From contig NZ_LMAH01000011.1 in the NCBI RefSeq assembly GCF_001507335.1, positions 1-64,000 on the forward strand: a stretch of 64,000 bases of DNA, in the 5' to 3' direction. This stretch comes from Chryseobacterium sp. JAH (GTDB lineage: Bacteria; Bacteroidota; Bacteroidia; Flavobacteriales; Weeksellaceae). Numbering within the stretch: position 1 is the stretch's first letter; every line of letters starts with the position of its first letter. Shown here piece by piece: positions 44,101-53,839 of this stretch. The translations under genes were made by a program, and so were the position numbers. The notes under the pieces were generated by a model, which searched no databases, was not told the DNA's origin, and saw only the letters and a list, made by a program, of their open reading frames with translations.

Positions 44101-44191
44101 TCCCGACAATAGAAGCCTGAGTGGTCTGAGCGTAAGCCATCGTACCCATTCCTAAAAATAATAATCCTAAGACAATCTTTACTCTTTTCAT
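41102..44191 (-). CDS. Oar-like TonB-dependent receptor
   Basis: The 1029-residue outer membrane protein has a signal peptide and then a carboxypeptidase-regulatory-like beta-sandwich (about residues 26-110; ASIVGKVNGAGNVGQNKI, ending VNMSLENSG). The plug has NGRNFTNLTELSPLSGKGGN, NFTIDGMTAKNP, and VREFKITTNQYDVTLGRSGGG. These are the hallmarks of the Oar group of Myxococcus-type receptors. The barrel fills the rest and ends YQIQLGAKYTF. No SusD partner is next to it. It lies directly upstream of the GDPD gene in transcription order, with a weak terminator between. The ligand is unknown. Confidence 0.92.
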   Translation of the reverse strand: MKRVKIVLGLLFLGMGTMAYAQTTQASIVGKVNGAGNVGQNKIKVIIVNESTGFRTETETNSQGEYIFKEIPLGGPYSVIVNDEKKEGYNVNFGDQVTVNMSLENSGEKAIEEVVLVGNLKNKIGNLGAATAITAKNIGILPVNGRNFTNLTELSPLSGKGGNLSGQLGSSTNFTIDGMTAKNPTSAGSTTSRSGAPYSISIEAVREFKITTNQYDVTLGRSGGGTVSAVTKSGTNTFTGSAWEYLRTGWLSSKYDIRGNERVNDFSTSQFGVSLGGPIIKNKLHFFAAWDHQIDSKPLLIADIQSNADALRLGVTNESLNQVLNIGRAKYGVGNTQQFGAFDRVRNSDAGFLRLDWQINEKNLLTLRNNFTYDLYKNGLVDNTAINFFESYANDKNLDNSLLLTLRSNLKPNLTNELKAQYLYTFQDSYQNDELGKTVPRAIVERVASTIDGTNLTTNIQMGGHRFAQEGFKNNVFQLVDNLYYNTDKIKYTFGADLMYTRSKSIYGSEVNGRFQFLGIDNFNNLTPYRYYREVPLVEDTSVKSSIYNLGLYGQMQTKIAKGLDLMAGIRFDYGGYPKAEFNQKLFDQMGIRTDNKIKSFIIQPRFQFDWNINEGNKDFLKFGAGIFSSDINNYMIINNLVFDGNHFATVDVNPTQIGLTPNFPGYRADYSTVPSLQQYQLPTINYTGNDAKIPIVYKANISYTHFFNERFRAGLAGYVALGRNNYFYYDRNMVDNPYFTLGNEGGRGVYVPLGTINAANGTMNWKDGRINKNFGRVLELVSDGKVNQFSFVADTSYRYWKDGEITVSYTWSDIKDNTSYNGNVANTATLSTLVESDPRNLRMSYSDNQFRNKVVVYGNSPTIAGFTLGIRYSGIGGTRFSLTSGGNINGDFVDTNDLAYVFPNLTQTLIDNPEVGDALKNYITDYNNQVAERNGGKNGFFGVWDLRLAKKIKFEKIGGFELSVDIFNVANMLNKEWGVNKSYGNTALYRITGFDPVTKEFKYNLNTSGLEPLSGNPYQIQLGAKYTF

Positions 44192-44210
44192 TTTGTTAAA
44201 ATTAGATGCG

Positions 44211-44218
44211 CAAAGGTA
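44211..44218 (-). promoter_or_regulatory. TAnnTTTG -7 element of the Oar-like gene
   Basis: TACCTTTG on the minus strand lies 19 bases before the ATG at 44191, with the common TTTGCGC context. It implies a very short leader. Confidence 0.55.
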
Positions 44219-44373
44219 TTCTGACTTTGTCGTCCCTTTGTTTAAGGGAGTTTTAACATTTTCTTAATTAAATTGCAACATAATATTAACGCATCATCAA
44301 CACCGATTTTATTTGATGAAATATCAGACAGTTGAGATATATTAAGCTATTTTAATATTCTCATATTATTTAA

Positions 44374-46434
<2,061 letters not shown>

Positions 46435-46508
46435 AATTAAACCACAAAAGTCATAAAAGAATTAAGTCATTTTCCAAATTCCTTTTGGAACTTTTGTGAT
46501 TTAGATAA

Positions 46509-47159
46509 TTACTGATTTTTCTTCAGCCATTCCAACCGGCGTTGGTCAGGAAGATGCTTGACCGAGAAGTTTTCGAAAGTAGCCTTGAAGCCATTTCCAT
46601 CCGGACTTGCTGCCATAAATCCGACTTGAACAGGCGTGTTGTCCTGCAGAAAAGCATTTCTCATCATCACATATTCTTTGTCGTCAAAAGAATAAAAAAT
46701 CTCGACCGCATCGAGTCTTCGTACTGCTTTTATCCAGACAAAAGGCGGTGTTTTTTCCAAAACGATGACACTCCAGTCGCTGGTTTTGTGCGTCACAACG
46801 GTACTGAGATTAAATTTCCCGTCCACGAATTCTACACCGGCTTTGATGTAATTTTGTTCGTCGATTCTCAGCATCAATCCCATTTGGTCGAAGCGGGCTT
46901 TGTAATCTCCGGTGATTTTCACTTTGGTTTCAAATTCTCCGCCGTAGGTTGAGTAATAAAATGGCGCATCATCAACGGTAAAACCATAATGCGAAATCCG
47001 CCAATAGTCACTTTGTGGCGTAACGTTCATGACCAGTTTTTTGTCTTTGATTTCCCATTGCTGAGGTTCGTTGAACCATGTCATTTTTTCGAGAGATTGT
47101 GCTTTTAGTCCTGAAAACAAATTCAGAAATATGACTGAGAACAGTATTATTTTTTTCAT
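46509..47159 (-). CDS. Secreted DUF1349 protein
   Basis: I start it at 47159 where a signal peptide begins (MKKIILFSVIFLNLFSGLKAQ); a longer frame would overlap the acetyltransferase gene. The 216-residue product carries the DUF1349 concanavalin-like beta-sandwich: QQWEIKDKKLVMNVTPQSDY, then DQMGLMLRIDEQNYIKAGVEF and WIKAVRRLDAVEIFYSFD, then VGFMAASPDGNGF. The fold is found in carbohydrate-binding and some enzymatic proteins, but the ligand is not known. It starts 13 bases after the acetyltransferase gene, so both are probably read from one promoter. Confidence 0.9.
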   Translation of the reverse strand: MKKIILFSVIFLNLFSGLKAQSLEKMTWFNEPQQWEIKDKKLVMNVTPQSDYWRISHYGFTVDDAPFYYSTYGGEFETKVKITGDYKARFDQMGLMLRIDEQNYIKAGVEFVDGKFNLSTVVTHKTSDWSVIVLEKTPPFVWIKAVRRLDAVEIFYSFDDKEYVMMRNAFLQDNTPVQVGFMAASPDGNGFKATFENFSVKHLPDQRRLEWLKKNQ

Positions 47160-47172
47160 TTTAATCTTGATT

Positions 47173-47733
47173 TTATAGTTCGCGTATGACTTTGCAAGGA
47201 TTTCCAACTGCCAAAACATTCGACGGAATATCTTTTGTCACCACAGATCCCGCTCCTATCACTGTATTATCACCAATCGTAACGCCGGGAAGAATGCTGC
47301 AGCCTGCGCCAATCCAGACATTATTTCCGACCGTGATTGGATAAGCATATTCCAAAGCTTTGTTGCGCTGCTCGACGTCGAAAGGATGACCGGCTGTGTA
47401 GAATCCGCAGTTGGGTGCGATGAAAACATTATCTCCGAAACTTACTTTTGCACAGTCGAGAATAACAACATTCACGTTAGTGTAGAAGTTCTCGCCAATC
47501 TCAATATTGTGACCGTAGTCGCAATAAAACGGCTGTTCGATATGAAAGTTGTCTGTGGTCTTACCAAAGAGTTTTTTAATTAAAGCTTTTCTTTGCTCGA
47601 TTTTTGAAGGCTGCAGATGATTGTATTCAAAACAGAGGTCTTTGGCGATATTTCGTTCTTTGATGAGATCTTTGTTGGAAGCATCATAGATTTCTCCGCT
47701 CAGCATTTTTTCTTTTTCGTTCAGATTATTCAT
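47173..47733 (-). CDS. maa: Sugar O-acetyltransferase (maltose/galactoside type)
   Basis: This 186-residue left-handed beta-helix enzyme moves acetyl groups from acetyl-CoA to sugars. The N-terminal segment SGEIYDASNKDLIKERN matches the maltose O-acetyltransferase signature. The hexapeptide repeats follow (YGHNIEIGENFYTNVNVVI, then VWIGAGCSILPGVTIGDNTV). The catalytic His is in FYTAGHPFD. The C-terminus KDIPSNVLAVGNPCKVIREL is typical. The usual partners in sugar detoxification are not adjacent; the gene is followed by the DUF1349 gene instead. The symbol is a family name; the actual sugar was not determined. Confidence 0.93.
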   Translation of the reverse strand: MNNLNEKEKMLSGEIYDASNKDLIKERNIAKDLCFEYNHLQPSKIEQRKALIKKLFGKTTDNFHIEQPFYCDYGHNIEIGENFYTNVNVVILDCAKVSFGDNVFIAPNCGFYTAGHPFDVEQRNKALEYAYPITVGNNVWIGAGCSILPGVTIGDNTVIGAGSVVTKDIPSNVLAVGNPCKVIREL

Positions 47734-47820
47734 GTATTTTTACTTTGATAATGGACAAATGTATGACGTTTTGGAGGTTTAGTCAATACTGATTAATAAC
47801 CATTTGTAATCTACAATCTA

Positions 47821-48142
47821 ATGAAATTTACAGTTCAAATTTTCATCTTGTTTTTAATTATAAGTTGTACTCCAATTCAACCAAAGGGAAATCTTGAATA
47901 TACTACAGTCAATAATAAAAGCATATTTGAGTATAAAACTGAATTGGAAACATATACTACCATCAATGAACTCAGAAAAAAAAATCGATTTTGTTGCTTA
48001 TAAAGATTATTTTGTTGGTTCAATAAGATTACATAATAGTAAAGACCTAAAATTAATCAGATTAAACAGCATGATTGAAGATGAAATCAAAATTCAGAAT
48101 GAATTAAATAATTTTAAACGAGACTTGACAAAATGCAGATGA
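47821..48142 (+). pseudogene. Small lipoprotein gene with a frameshift at an A9 tract
   Basis: The upstream frame encodes a lipoprotein signal (lipobox IISC, Cys16) and a polar domain ending ELRKKNRFCCL at a stop at 48001-48003. In the next frame the sequence continues IDFVAYKDYFVGSIRLH to a stop at 48142. The switch falls in a run of nine A at 47976-47984. One A fewer would give an unbroken 106-residue lipoprotein with ELRKKIDFVAYK across the joint. It may be a real frameshift, slippage or a sequencing artefact. The stop overlaps the start of the LuxR-type gene, so the two are co-transcribed. No family is recognised. Confidence 0.6.
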
Positions 48143-48897
48143 AAGCCATCCAATCCGACCTCAACGAAAAACTTTTGCAACAAGAATTTTCAATTTCTGA
48201 TAGCGAAAACCTACAGCTTAAAAAATGTCAGGAGATTGCACAGAATTTTGTAGCTTTAGAAAACGGCATTGCAGTTCTCAGCGACCTTCAAAATAATAAA
48301 AGTTATGTTTATTCGGGAAAGTTGGCGGATTCGCTTGATATTTTTCAGGAAGAAAGTAAGCAGGAAATTGAAAGCATCTGGGAGGAAGAATTATTTGCAA
48401 AATTAGATACAGAAGATGTTTTGCAGAAGCATTTGCTGGAACTTCAGTTTTTTCACTTCATCAAGACCATCCCGTTTGAGGAGCACAAAGATTATTGTGT
48501 GGTGAGCAGATTGAGAATTGCTGACAACCCCAATCAGAAAGCGCTTTTGCATAAGATGTTTTATTTTACCAACCCTGATGATAAAAACGTAGAACTGGCG
48601 CTTTGCCTTTATCATTTTGATTTTCTCAACTCTTCAATTCACCACGGAATGATCATTAATACTGCGAACAGCTCGGTCATTCATCAGACCGAGGCTGGCA
48701 ATTCTACATTTTTATCTGGTAGGGAAAAGGAGATTTTGAAGATGATTCAGGATGGAAAACGTAGTAAAGAAATTGCGGAACTGCTTTTCATCAGTATCAA
48801 TACCGTGAATCGACATCGGCAGAATATTCTGGAGAAACTTCGGGTCAGAAATACAACGGAAGCCTGTAGCGTAGCTGCAAAGCTGAATTGGATATGA
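48133..48897 (+). CDS. LuxR-type transcription regulator
   Basis: The 254-residue regulator ends in a LuxR/NarL helix-turn-helix (about residues 195-254). It reads FLSGREKEILKMIQDGKRSK EIAELLF, then SINTVNRHRQNILEKLRVRN. The N-terminal about 190 residues have no receiver Asp motif and are not a recognisable sensor. They look alpha/beta and lack transmembrane segments, so the signal is unknown. The start at 48133 overlaps the end of the lipoprotein gene; the ATG at 48139 is also possible. The linkage makes the lipoprotein a candidate target or partner. Confidence 0.85.
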   Translation: MQMKAIQSDLNEKLLQQEFSISDSENLQLKKCQEIAQNFVALENGIAVLSDLQNNKSYVYSGKLADSLDIFQEESKQEIESIWEEELFAKLDTEDVLQKHLLELQFFHFIKTIPFEEHKDYCVVSRLRIADNPNQKALLHKMFYFTNPDDKNVELALCLYHFDFLNSSIHHGMIINTANSSVIHQTEAGNSTFLSGREKEILKMIQDGKRSKEIAELLFISINTVNRHRQNILEKLRVRNTTEACSVAAKLNWI

Positions 48898-49012
48898 TTT
48901 AAAACCAACTGCGAATCATTTAAAAATACACCTTTTTTTTAGAGGCAGACTGATGAATTTTAAATTTATCTAACGAATAATTATCGTAATTTTATGTAAA
49001 CAAATCAAAAAA

Positions 49013-49657
49013 ATGGATTTTCTAAAAGACCATTCGGTACAGAACGAGCTATTGCTCATTTTCATCTCTGTTGTTCTAGGACTTTTCATCGGAGCTGAGA
49101 GAGAATACAGAAATAAATCGGCAGGTTTAAGAACATTCATTCTGGTGTGTTTCGGATCTTGCTTGTTTACCATTCTCTCCATCAAAATCGGAGTAAAAGA
49201 CCCAGACCGTCTGGCTGCGAACATTATTACAGGAATTGGTTTTCTGGGTGCAGGTGTTATTTTTAAGGGTGATAATAAAATTGACGGAATCACCACGGCG
49301 ACCACTATTTGGGCTACTGCATCCATCGGAATGGCAGTGGGATCTGGTTATGTTTATTTATCATTACTGGGAACCGTTTTAGTTCTATTGATTTTGAGTT
49401 CGCTCACTTATTTACAGAATCTTATCGACAACAATCATAAAATCAGGGAATACAAAATTGTACTCAATACCTTTGAAGATGTAAAAAACTTTGAAAACCT
49501 GTTTAAAGATTATCATCTTAAATTTTTTCTGGTCAGACAAAAATTCAGTCCGGAAAATATTGCAACAACATGGATACTGACGGGAAAACATAGCAATCAT
49601 GATCAATTCATAGAAAAGCTGAGAAGTGACAAAACAGTAAATGCTTATGAGTTTTGA
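49013..49657 (+). CDS. MgtC/SapB family membrane protein
   Basis: The 214-residue protein has five hydrophobic segments in its first 135 residues, including ISVVLGLFIGAEREYRNKSA, the family signature near residue 25, and ITGIGFLGAGVIFK. A cytosolic C-terminal domain of about 75 residues follows. It belongs to the MgtC/SapB family, in which members influence Mg2+ and ATP homeostasis and survival in hosts or low Mg2+. MgtC of Salmonella inhibits the F1Fo ATP synthase; that role cannot be assumed here. The gene is preceded by a short spacer after the LuxR-type regulator, which points the same way. Confidence 0.9.
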   Translation: MDFLKDHSVQNELLLIFISVVLGLFIGAEREYRNKSAGLRTFILVCFGSCLFTILSIKIGVKDPDRLAANIITGIGFLGAGVIFKGDNKIDGITTATTIWATASIGMAVGSGYVYLSLLGTVLVLLILSSLTYLQNLIDNNHKIREYKIVLNTFEDVKNFENLFKDYHLKFFLVRQKFSPENIATTWILTGKHSNHDQFIEKLRSDKTVNAYEF

Positions 49658-49777
49658 CCTTAAAAATTGACATGTAAACATGAAATAAAAATACTCTAAT
49701 TCAATAATTTTGGATTTATTTTTCGCTAAAATCATTTAAAATCAGATGTAATTATTTAATTTTGTCTTTCATAATTT

Positions 49778-50359
49778 ATGGAGAACTTATTACATTTTTA
49801 TATGACCCGTTTGGGACTTTCTAGGGAAGAGGCCATGCTTCACACCGTTAAATTTGAAAGGATAGAAATTCCAAAAAAAACAATTATTCTTAAGTCCGGA
49901 GAAACAGAAAATCACCTATACTTCATTACCGAAGGGATTATAAGGTTTTTCATGCACAAAACATATCCTACAGAACCGCCAAAAGAAGTTACATTTTCTT
50001 TTATTACCAAAAACATGTTTTATAGCGCTTATGATTCTTTTATCACAAGAAGTCCGTGCCAATACAACGTTGAAACTTTGCAAAAAACCGTTGTTTATAG
50101 AATTCACCATAGTGATGTACATGATTTGTACGAAAATACAAAAGCGGGAAATTATGTAGGTAGAATTTCTGCAGAGCAGCTTTATTTAAGAAAAGCACAG
50201 CGAGAGATTTCACTCCTTACAGAAAATGCCGAGGAAAGATATCTTAAACTCATGAAGTCATATCCCGAGTACATTCTTCAAATTCCGCTAAAGTATATAG
50301 CCTCTTATTTGGGAATTACTCCACAGGCTTTAAGCCGTATTAGAAAACTAATTTCTTAA
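49778..50359 (+). CDS. Crp/Fnr-family transcription regulator
   Basis: The 193-residue protein has a cyclic-nucleotide-binding-like beta-roll (residues about 20-110; LKSGETENHLYFITEGIIRFF) and a short C-terminal helix-turn-helix (IPLKYIASYLGITPQALSRI). It lacks the Cys residues that Fnr uses for Fe-S and the Arg-rich cAMP pocket signature of E. coli Crp, so its ligand is open. It belongs to the compact Bacteroidota-type Crp regulators. Its target genes are unknown. It is transcribed alone; a hairpin with a T-tract follows at 50482. Confidence 0.88.
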   Translation: MENLLHFYMTRLGLSREEAMLHTVKFERIEIPKKTIILKSGETENHLYFITEGIIRFFMHKTYPTEPPKEVTFSFITKNMFYSAYDSFITRSPCQYNVETLQKTVVYRIHHSDVHDLYENTKAGNYVGRISAEQLYLRKAQREISLLTENAEERYLKLMKSYPEYILQIPLKYIASYLGITPQALSRIRKLIS

Positions 50360-50481
50360 CATAGGTTCATTTCACCTTATTGAGTAATACCTTATTTTTG
50401 CTATCAGTTAAGAGCACAAATGATGAGAACTTATTTACAAATTTAAGTTACATTATCAATCTAAAAACGATATAAATTCCC

Positions 50482-50520
50482 AAACCCTTTCAGAATGAAA
50501 ATTTCGGAAGGGTTTTCTTT
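50482..50520 (+). terminator. Terminator before the S46 peptidase gene
   Basis: aaacccttt / aagggttt with a longer internal loop runs into ttttctttttt. It lies 120 bases after the Crp-type stop and 45 bases before the peptidase start. Confidence 0.7.
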
Positions 50521-50564
50521 TTTCTAAGAAAATTAAATCCGTATTTTAGTCAAAATTTTTTCTA

Positions 50565-52706
50565 ATGATAAAACGTACTATTTTAATTGCCTCAGCATTC
50601 TTCAGTTTTTCATGGGGAACGGCTCAGCAATATGGCGGAATGTGGATTCCCACTGAATTGAATGAAAAGGAAATGAAAGATTTGGGAATGAAAATATCAG
50701 CCAAAGATATCTTCAACACACAAAAACCAAGTATAAAAGATGCCGTGGTACAATTTAACGGAGGTTGTACTGCTGAAATAATCTCCCCGAAAGGATTACT
50801 TTTAACCAATCACCACTGCGGATATGGGCAGATTCAGGCACATTCTACTGTTCAAAACGATCTTTTATCCAACGGATTCTGGGCCAAAAATATGGAAACT
50901 GAACTTCCTAACCCAGGAGTAACAGTTGATTTTATCGTAGACATCAAAGAAGTGACTACGCAGATTTTGGAAAATACAGACAATCTTCAGGAGCCCGAAC
51001 TTTCAAAGAAAATCGCAAATAATATTGAGATCTATAAAAACTCTCAGAAAACAGAGCCATATCAATCTATTTCTGTAAAATCAATGTATTACGGAAATAA
51101 GTTTTATGCTTATGTGATAGAAACCTACAAAGACGTTCGTCTGGTTGGGGCACCACCTCAAAGTATCGGAAAATTCGGAAGCGACACCGACAACTGGGTT
51201 TGGCCAAGACATACAGGAGATTTCTCAATGTTCAGAATTTATGCTGATAAAAACAACAAACCTGCAGAATACTCTAAAGATAATGTGCCTTATGTGCCAA
51301 AACATTATCTTCCGGTTTCTATAAAAGATAAAGCTGAAAATGATTTCACTTTTGTATTCGGTTTTCCGGGCAGAACCACAGAATATCTTCCTGCTATTGC
51401 TGTTGAAAAAATAATGACAGAGATTGATCCTGCGAGAATTGCAGTGCGTGACGTTGCTTTGAAAACTCTAGACGAAAAAATGCGTACTGACGACGCCACA
51501 CGTATCAAATATGCATCTAAATTTGCATCTGTTGCCAACTACTGGAAAAAATGGATCGGTGAAGTTGAAGGTCTTAAAAAATCGAATGCTGTACAGAAAA
51601 AAGTAATGTACGAAGGTTCTTTGGTCGCCAAAAATCCTCAGGTCAAAATAACTTTAGACGAACTGAATCAATTGTACCAGGATCAGGCTCCTTATGCATT
51701 AAATAATGCTTACTATTCTGAAGTGGTAAGAAATGCTGAAACATTAATGCTTGCCAATCTTTATTCGAATTACATTACTTCTCTGGAAGCAGGAAGAATG
51801 GATGAAAAAGGAACCGCAGCATTCAAAAACAGACTTACATCTTTCTATAAAGATTATAGCGCAGAACTGGATGCTAAAGTGACAGCTAAACTTTTGGCTC
51901 TCTATGCTAACAAAACGGCTCCTCAATTTTTGCCTGCCGGTTTTGAGAAGTACAAAAATGAAGCCCAAAATATCACGACAATCGAAGACATCTCTAAAAA
52001 CTCAGTGATTACCGGAAGATCTGCAGTCAATGGAGCTTCACTAAGCACGGATATAGACAAGGCTTTTTCTAATCAGGACAAATTAATAAAAACTATTAAG
52101 AAAGATCCTGTTTATCAGCTTTTCATGAACGTGAAAGATACGTATATGAAAACTGCAGATCCACAGTTTAATGCATTACAGACAAAAATCGATGGTTTGC
52201 AGAAAAAATACATGGCTCAGCAGATGTCAACGGATAAAGACAGAAAATTCTTCCCGGATGCCAATTCTACGCTTCGTGTAACCTACGGAAAAGTGAAAGG
52301 TTCTACACCAAAAGATGCAGTGACATATAATTATCAAACGCATCTAGCCGGAGTAATGGAAAAATATGTTCCGGGAGATTACGAATTTGATGTACCGAAG
52401 AAACTGATCGATCTGTATGATAGAAAAGATTTTGGAAACTACAAAGATAAAACCGGTGACGTTCCTGTAGGATTTACGGCAACCAACCATACAACTGGAG
52501 GTAACTCCGGAAGTCCGGCACTTGATGCGCAGGGGAATCTTGTTGGGTTAAACTTCGACAGACAGTGGGAAGGAACAATGAGTGACATCAATTACGATCC
52601 TCGTTTTAGCCGTAACATTATGGTTGATACTAAATATATTCTTTTCATCATTGATAAATTTGCCGATTCTAAATGGCTGATCAATGAGATGAAAGTTATA
52701 AAATAA
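50565..52706 (+). CDS. S46 dipeptidyl-peptidase, DPP11-like
   Basis: The 713-residue secreted serine peptidase removes dipeptides from peptide N-termini in the periplasm. Signal peptide: about residues 1-19. The chymotrypsin-like catalytic elements are the His pair 83/84 in LTNHHCGYGQ, probable Asp219 in RHTGDFSMFR and Ser648 in TGGNSGSPAL. In S46 enzymes the residue 18 after the nucleophile sets the S1 pocket: Gly in DPP7, Arg in DPP11. Here it is Arg666 in LNFDRQWEG. This predicts a preference for Asp/Glu at the second position, as in DPP11. It supports growth on peptides in asaccharolytic or peptide-using bacteria. A terminator follows. Confidence 0.95.
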   Translation: MIKRTILIASAFFSFSWGTAQQYGGMWIPTELNEKEMKDLGMKISAKDIFNTQKPSIKDAVVQFNGGCTAEIISPKGLLLTNHHCGYGQIQAHSTVQNDLLSNGFWAKNMETELPNPGVTVDFIVDIKEVTTQILENTDNLQEPELSKKIANNIEIYKNSQKTEPYQSISVKSMYYGNKFYAYVIETYKDVRLVGAPPQSIGKFGSDTDNWVWPRHTGDFSMFRIYADKNNKPAEYSKDNVPYVPKHYLPVSIKDKAENDFTFVFGFPGRTTEYLPAIAVEKIMTEIDPARIAVRDVALKTLDEKMRTDDATRIKYASKFASVANYWKKWIGEVEGLKKSNAVQKKVMYEGSLVAKNPQVKITLDELNQLYQDQAPYALNNAYYSEVVRNAETLMLANLYSNYITSLEAGRMDEKGTAAFKNRLTSFYKDYSAELDAKVTAKLLALYANKTAPQFLPAGFEKYKNEAQNITTIEDISKNSVITGRSAVNGASLSTDIDKAFSNQDKLIKTIKKDPVYQLFMNVKDTYMKTADPQFNALQTKIDGLQKKYMAQQMSTDKDRKFFPDANSTLRVTYGKVKGSTPKDAVTYNYQTHLAGVMEKYVPGDYEFDVPKKLIDLYDRKDFGNYKDKTGDVPVGFTATNHTTGGNSGSPALDAQGNLVGLNFDRQWEGTMSDINYDPRFSRNIMVDTKYILFIIDKFADSKWLINEMKVIK

Positions 52707-52725
52707 TAATATTTAAAATTTTATA

Positions 52726-52777
52726 AGAATCTATTTAAATCTCAAATTTTGAGTCATTTAGATAGATTCTTTTTTTA
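52726..52777 (+). terminator. Terminator of the S46 peptidase gene
   Basis: agaatctatttaaat pairs with atttagatagattct with one mismatch; an inner ctcaaa / ttttgag pair closes the loop. A run of nine T follows. It is a strong intrinsic terminator. Confidence 0.9.
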
Positions 52778-52879
52778 TTTTAGTGAATCACCATAACCCA
52801 AATTACACTGTAAAGAGTGCTTTTTTGAATTACTTAAATATAGAAGATTCAAGCGAACAAGTATTCAAATTTATAAACC

Positions 52880-53839
52880 GTGAAACAGAGACTGATAGAT
52901 CTTTTAGCCGTTTTTGAAAAGGAAAATATTGAAAAATCATTTCCTTTAGATTACTGTCTTCCCGTTTACCACTGCGTTTCTGATGAAAATCTCCCCCATC
53001 TTAATCATATTATTCAATATAAAAATGCACGACAGTTTGAGAATGATCTGGATTACTTTTCGAGATATTTTCAGTTTTTGAATTGGAATGAATTTAAAGA
53101 TTTCCTTAACGGCAATTTTAAACCTCAGAAGAGAATTGCTCTGTTAACTTTTGATGATGGTTTCAGAGAATTTTATGATGTTGTGTTGCCGATTCTGGAA
53201 AGAAAAGGAATTTACGCCATCAACTTTATCAATCCGGCATTCATCGACAATAAAGATTTGATGTTCAGATGTAAGGCAAGCTTAATAGTTGATAGAATCA
53301 AAACTTCTGCATCAAGAAACGTTGAAATTAATATTGAACAAGTTCTCAAAATTAATTACAAAAATAAAGATCAGCTAGATCAGATCGCAGAAAAACTTGA
53401 AGTTGATTTTGATTCTTATCTAAAAGATCAAAGACCCTATATGAACATTGATCAGCTTAAGAATCTGAAGGAAAAAGGTTTTGGGATTTCGGCACACAGT
53501 TGGGATCATCCGCTGTATGGTGAACTATCACTTGAAGATCAGCTAAAAAACACTATAAAAAGTTTAAATTTCACTAAAGAAAACGATTTTTTGCATGATG
53601 GTTTTGCGTTTCCATTTACTGATTTTGGTGTGCGAAAAGATTTTTTTGAAAATTTATTTAAAAATGAGCAGCTTTCGTACAGTTTTGGATGCGCAGGAAT
53701 AAAATTAGACAGCTTTGAGAAAAATCTTCAAAGAATTCCTATGGAGACGGGAGAAACGGCTTCAAACACGGTAAAAAAAGAAATTGCATATTTTACATTT
53801 AAAAAGCTTTGGAACAAAAATACAATCATCAGGAAATGA
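52880..53839 (+). CDS. Polysaccharide deacetylase
   Basis: The 319-residue NodB-fold enzyme begins with a GTG at 52880, as no ATG gives the conserved N-terminal region. It removes acetyl groups from amino sugars using a metal. The catalytic motif TFDDG is in RIALLTFDDGFREFYD, and the metal His pair is in ISAHSWDHPLYG. The final motif follows, with FAFPFTDFG. There is no signal peptide, so it may act on a lipid-linked or nucleotide sugar, or on intracellular intermediates, rather than on peptidoglycan. The GNAT gene overlaps its stop (ATGA), so the pair is translationally coupled. Confidence 0.85.
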   Translation: MKQRLIDLLAVFEKENIEKSFPLDYCLPVYHCVSDENLPHLNHIIQYKNARQFENDLDYFSRYFQFLNWNEFKDFLNGNFKPQKRIALLTFDDGFREFYDVVLPILERKGIYAINFINPAFIDNKDLMFRCKASLIVDRIKTSASRNVEINIEQVLKINYKNKDQLDQIAEKLEVDFDSYLKDQRPYMNIDQLKNLKEKGFGISAHSWDHPLYGELSLEDQLKNTIKSLNFTKENDFLHDGFAFPFTDFGVRKDFFENLFKNEQLSYSFGCAGIKLDSFEKNLQRIPMETGETASNTVKKEIAYFTFKKLWNKNTIIRK

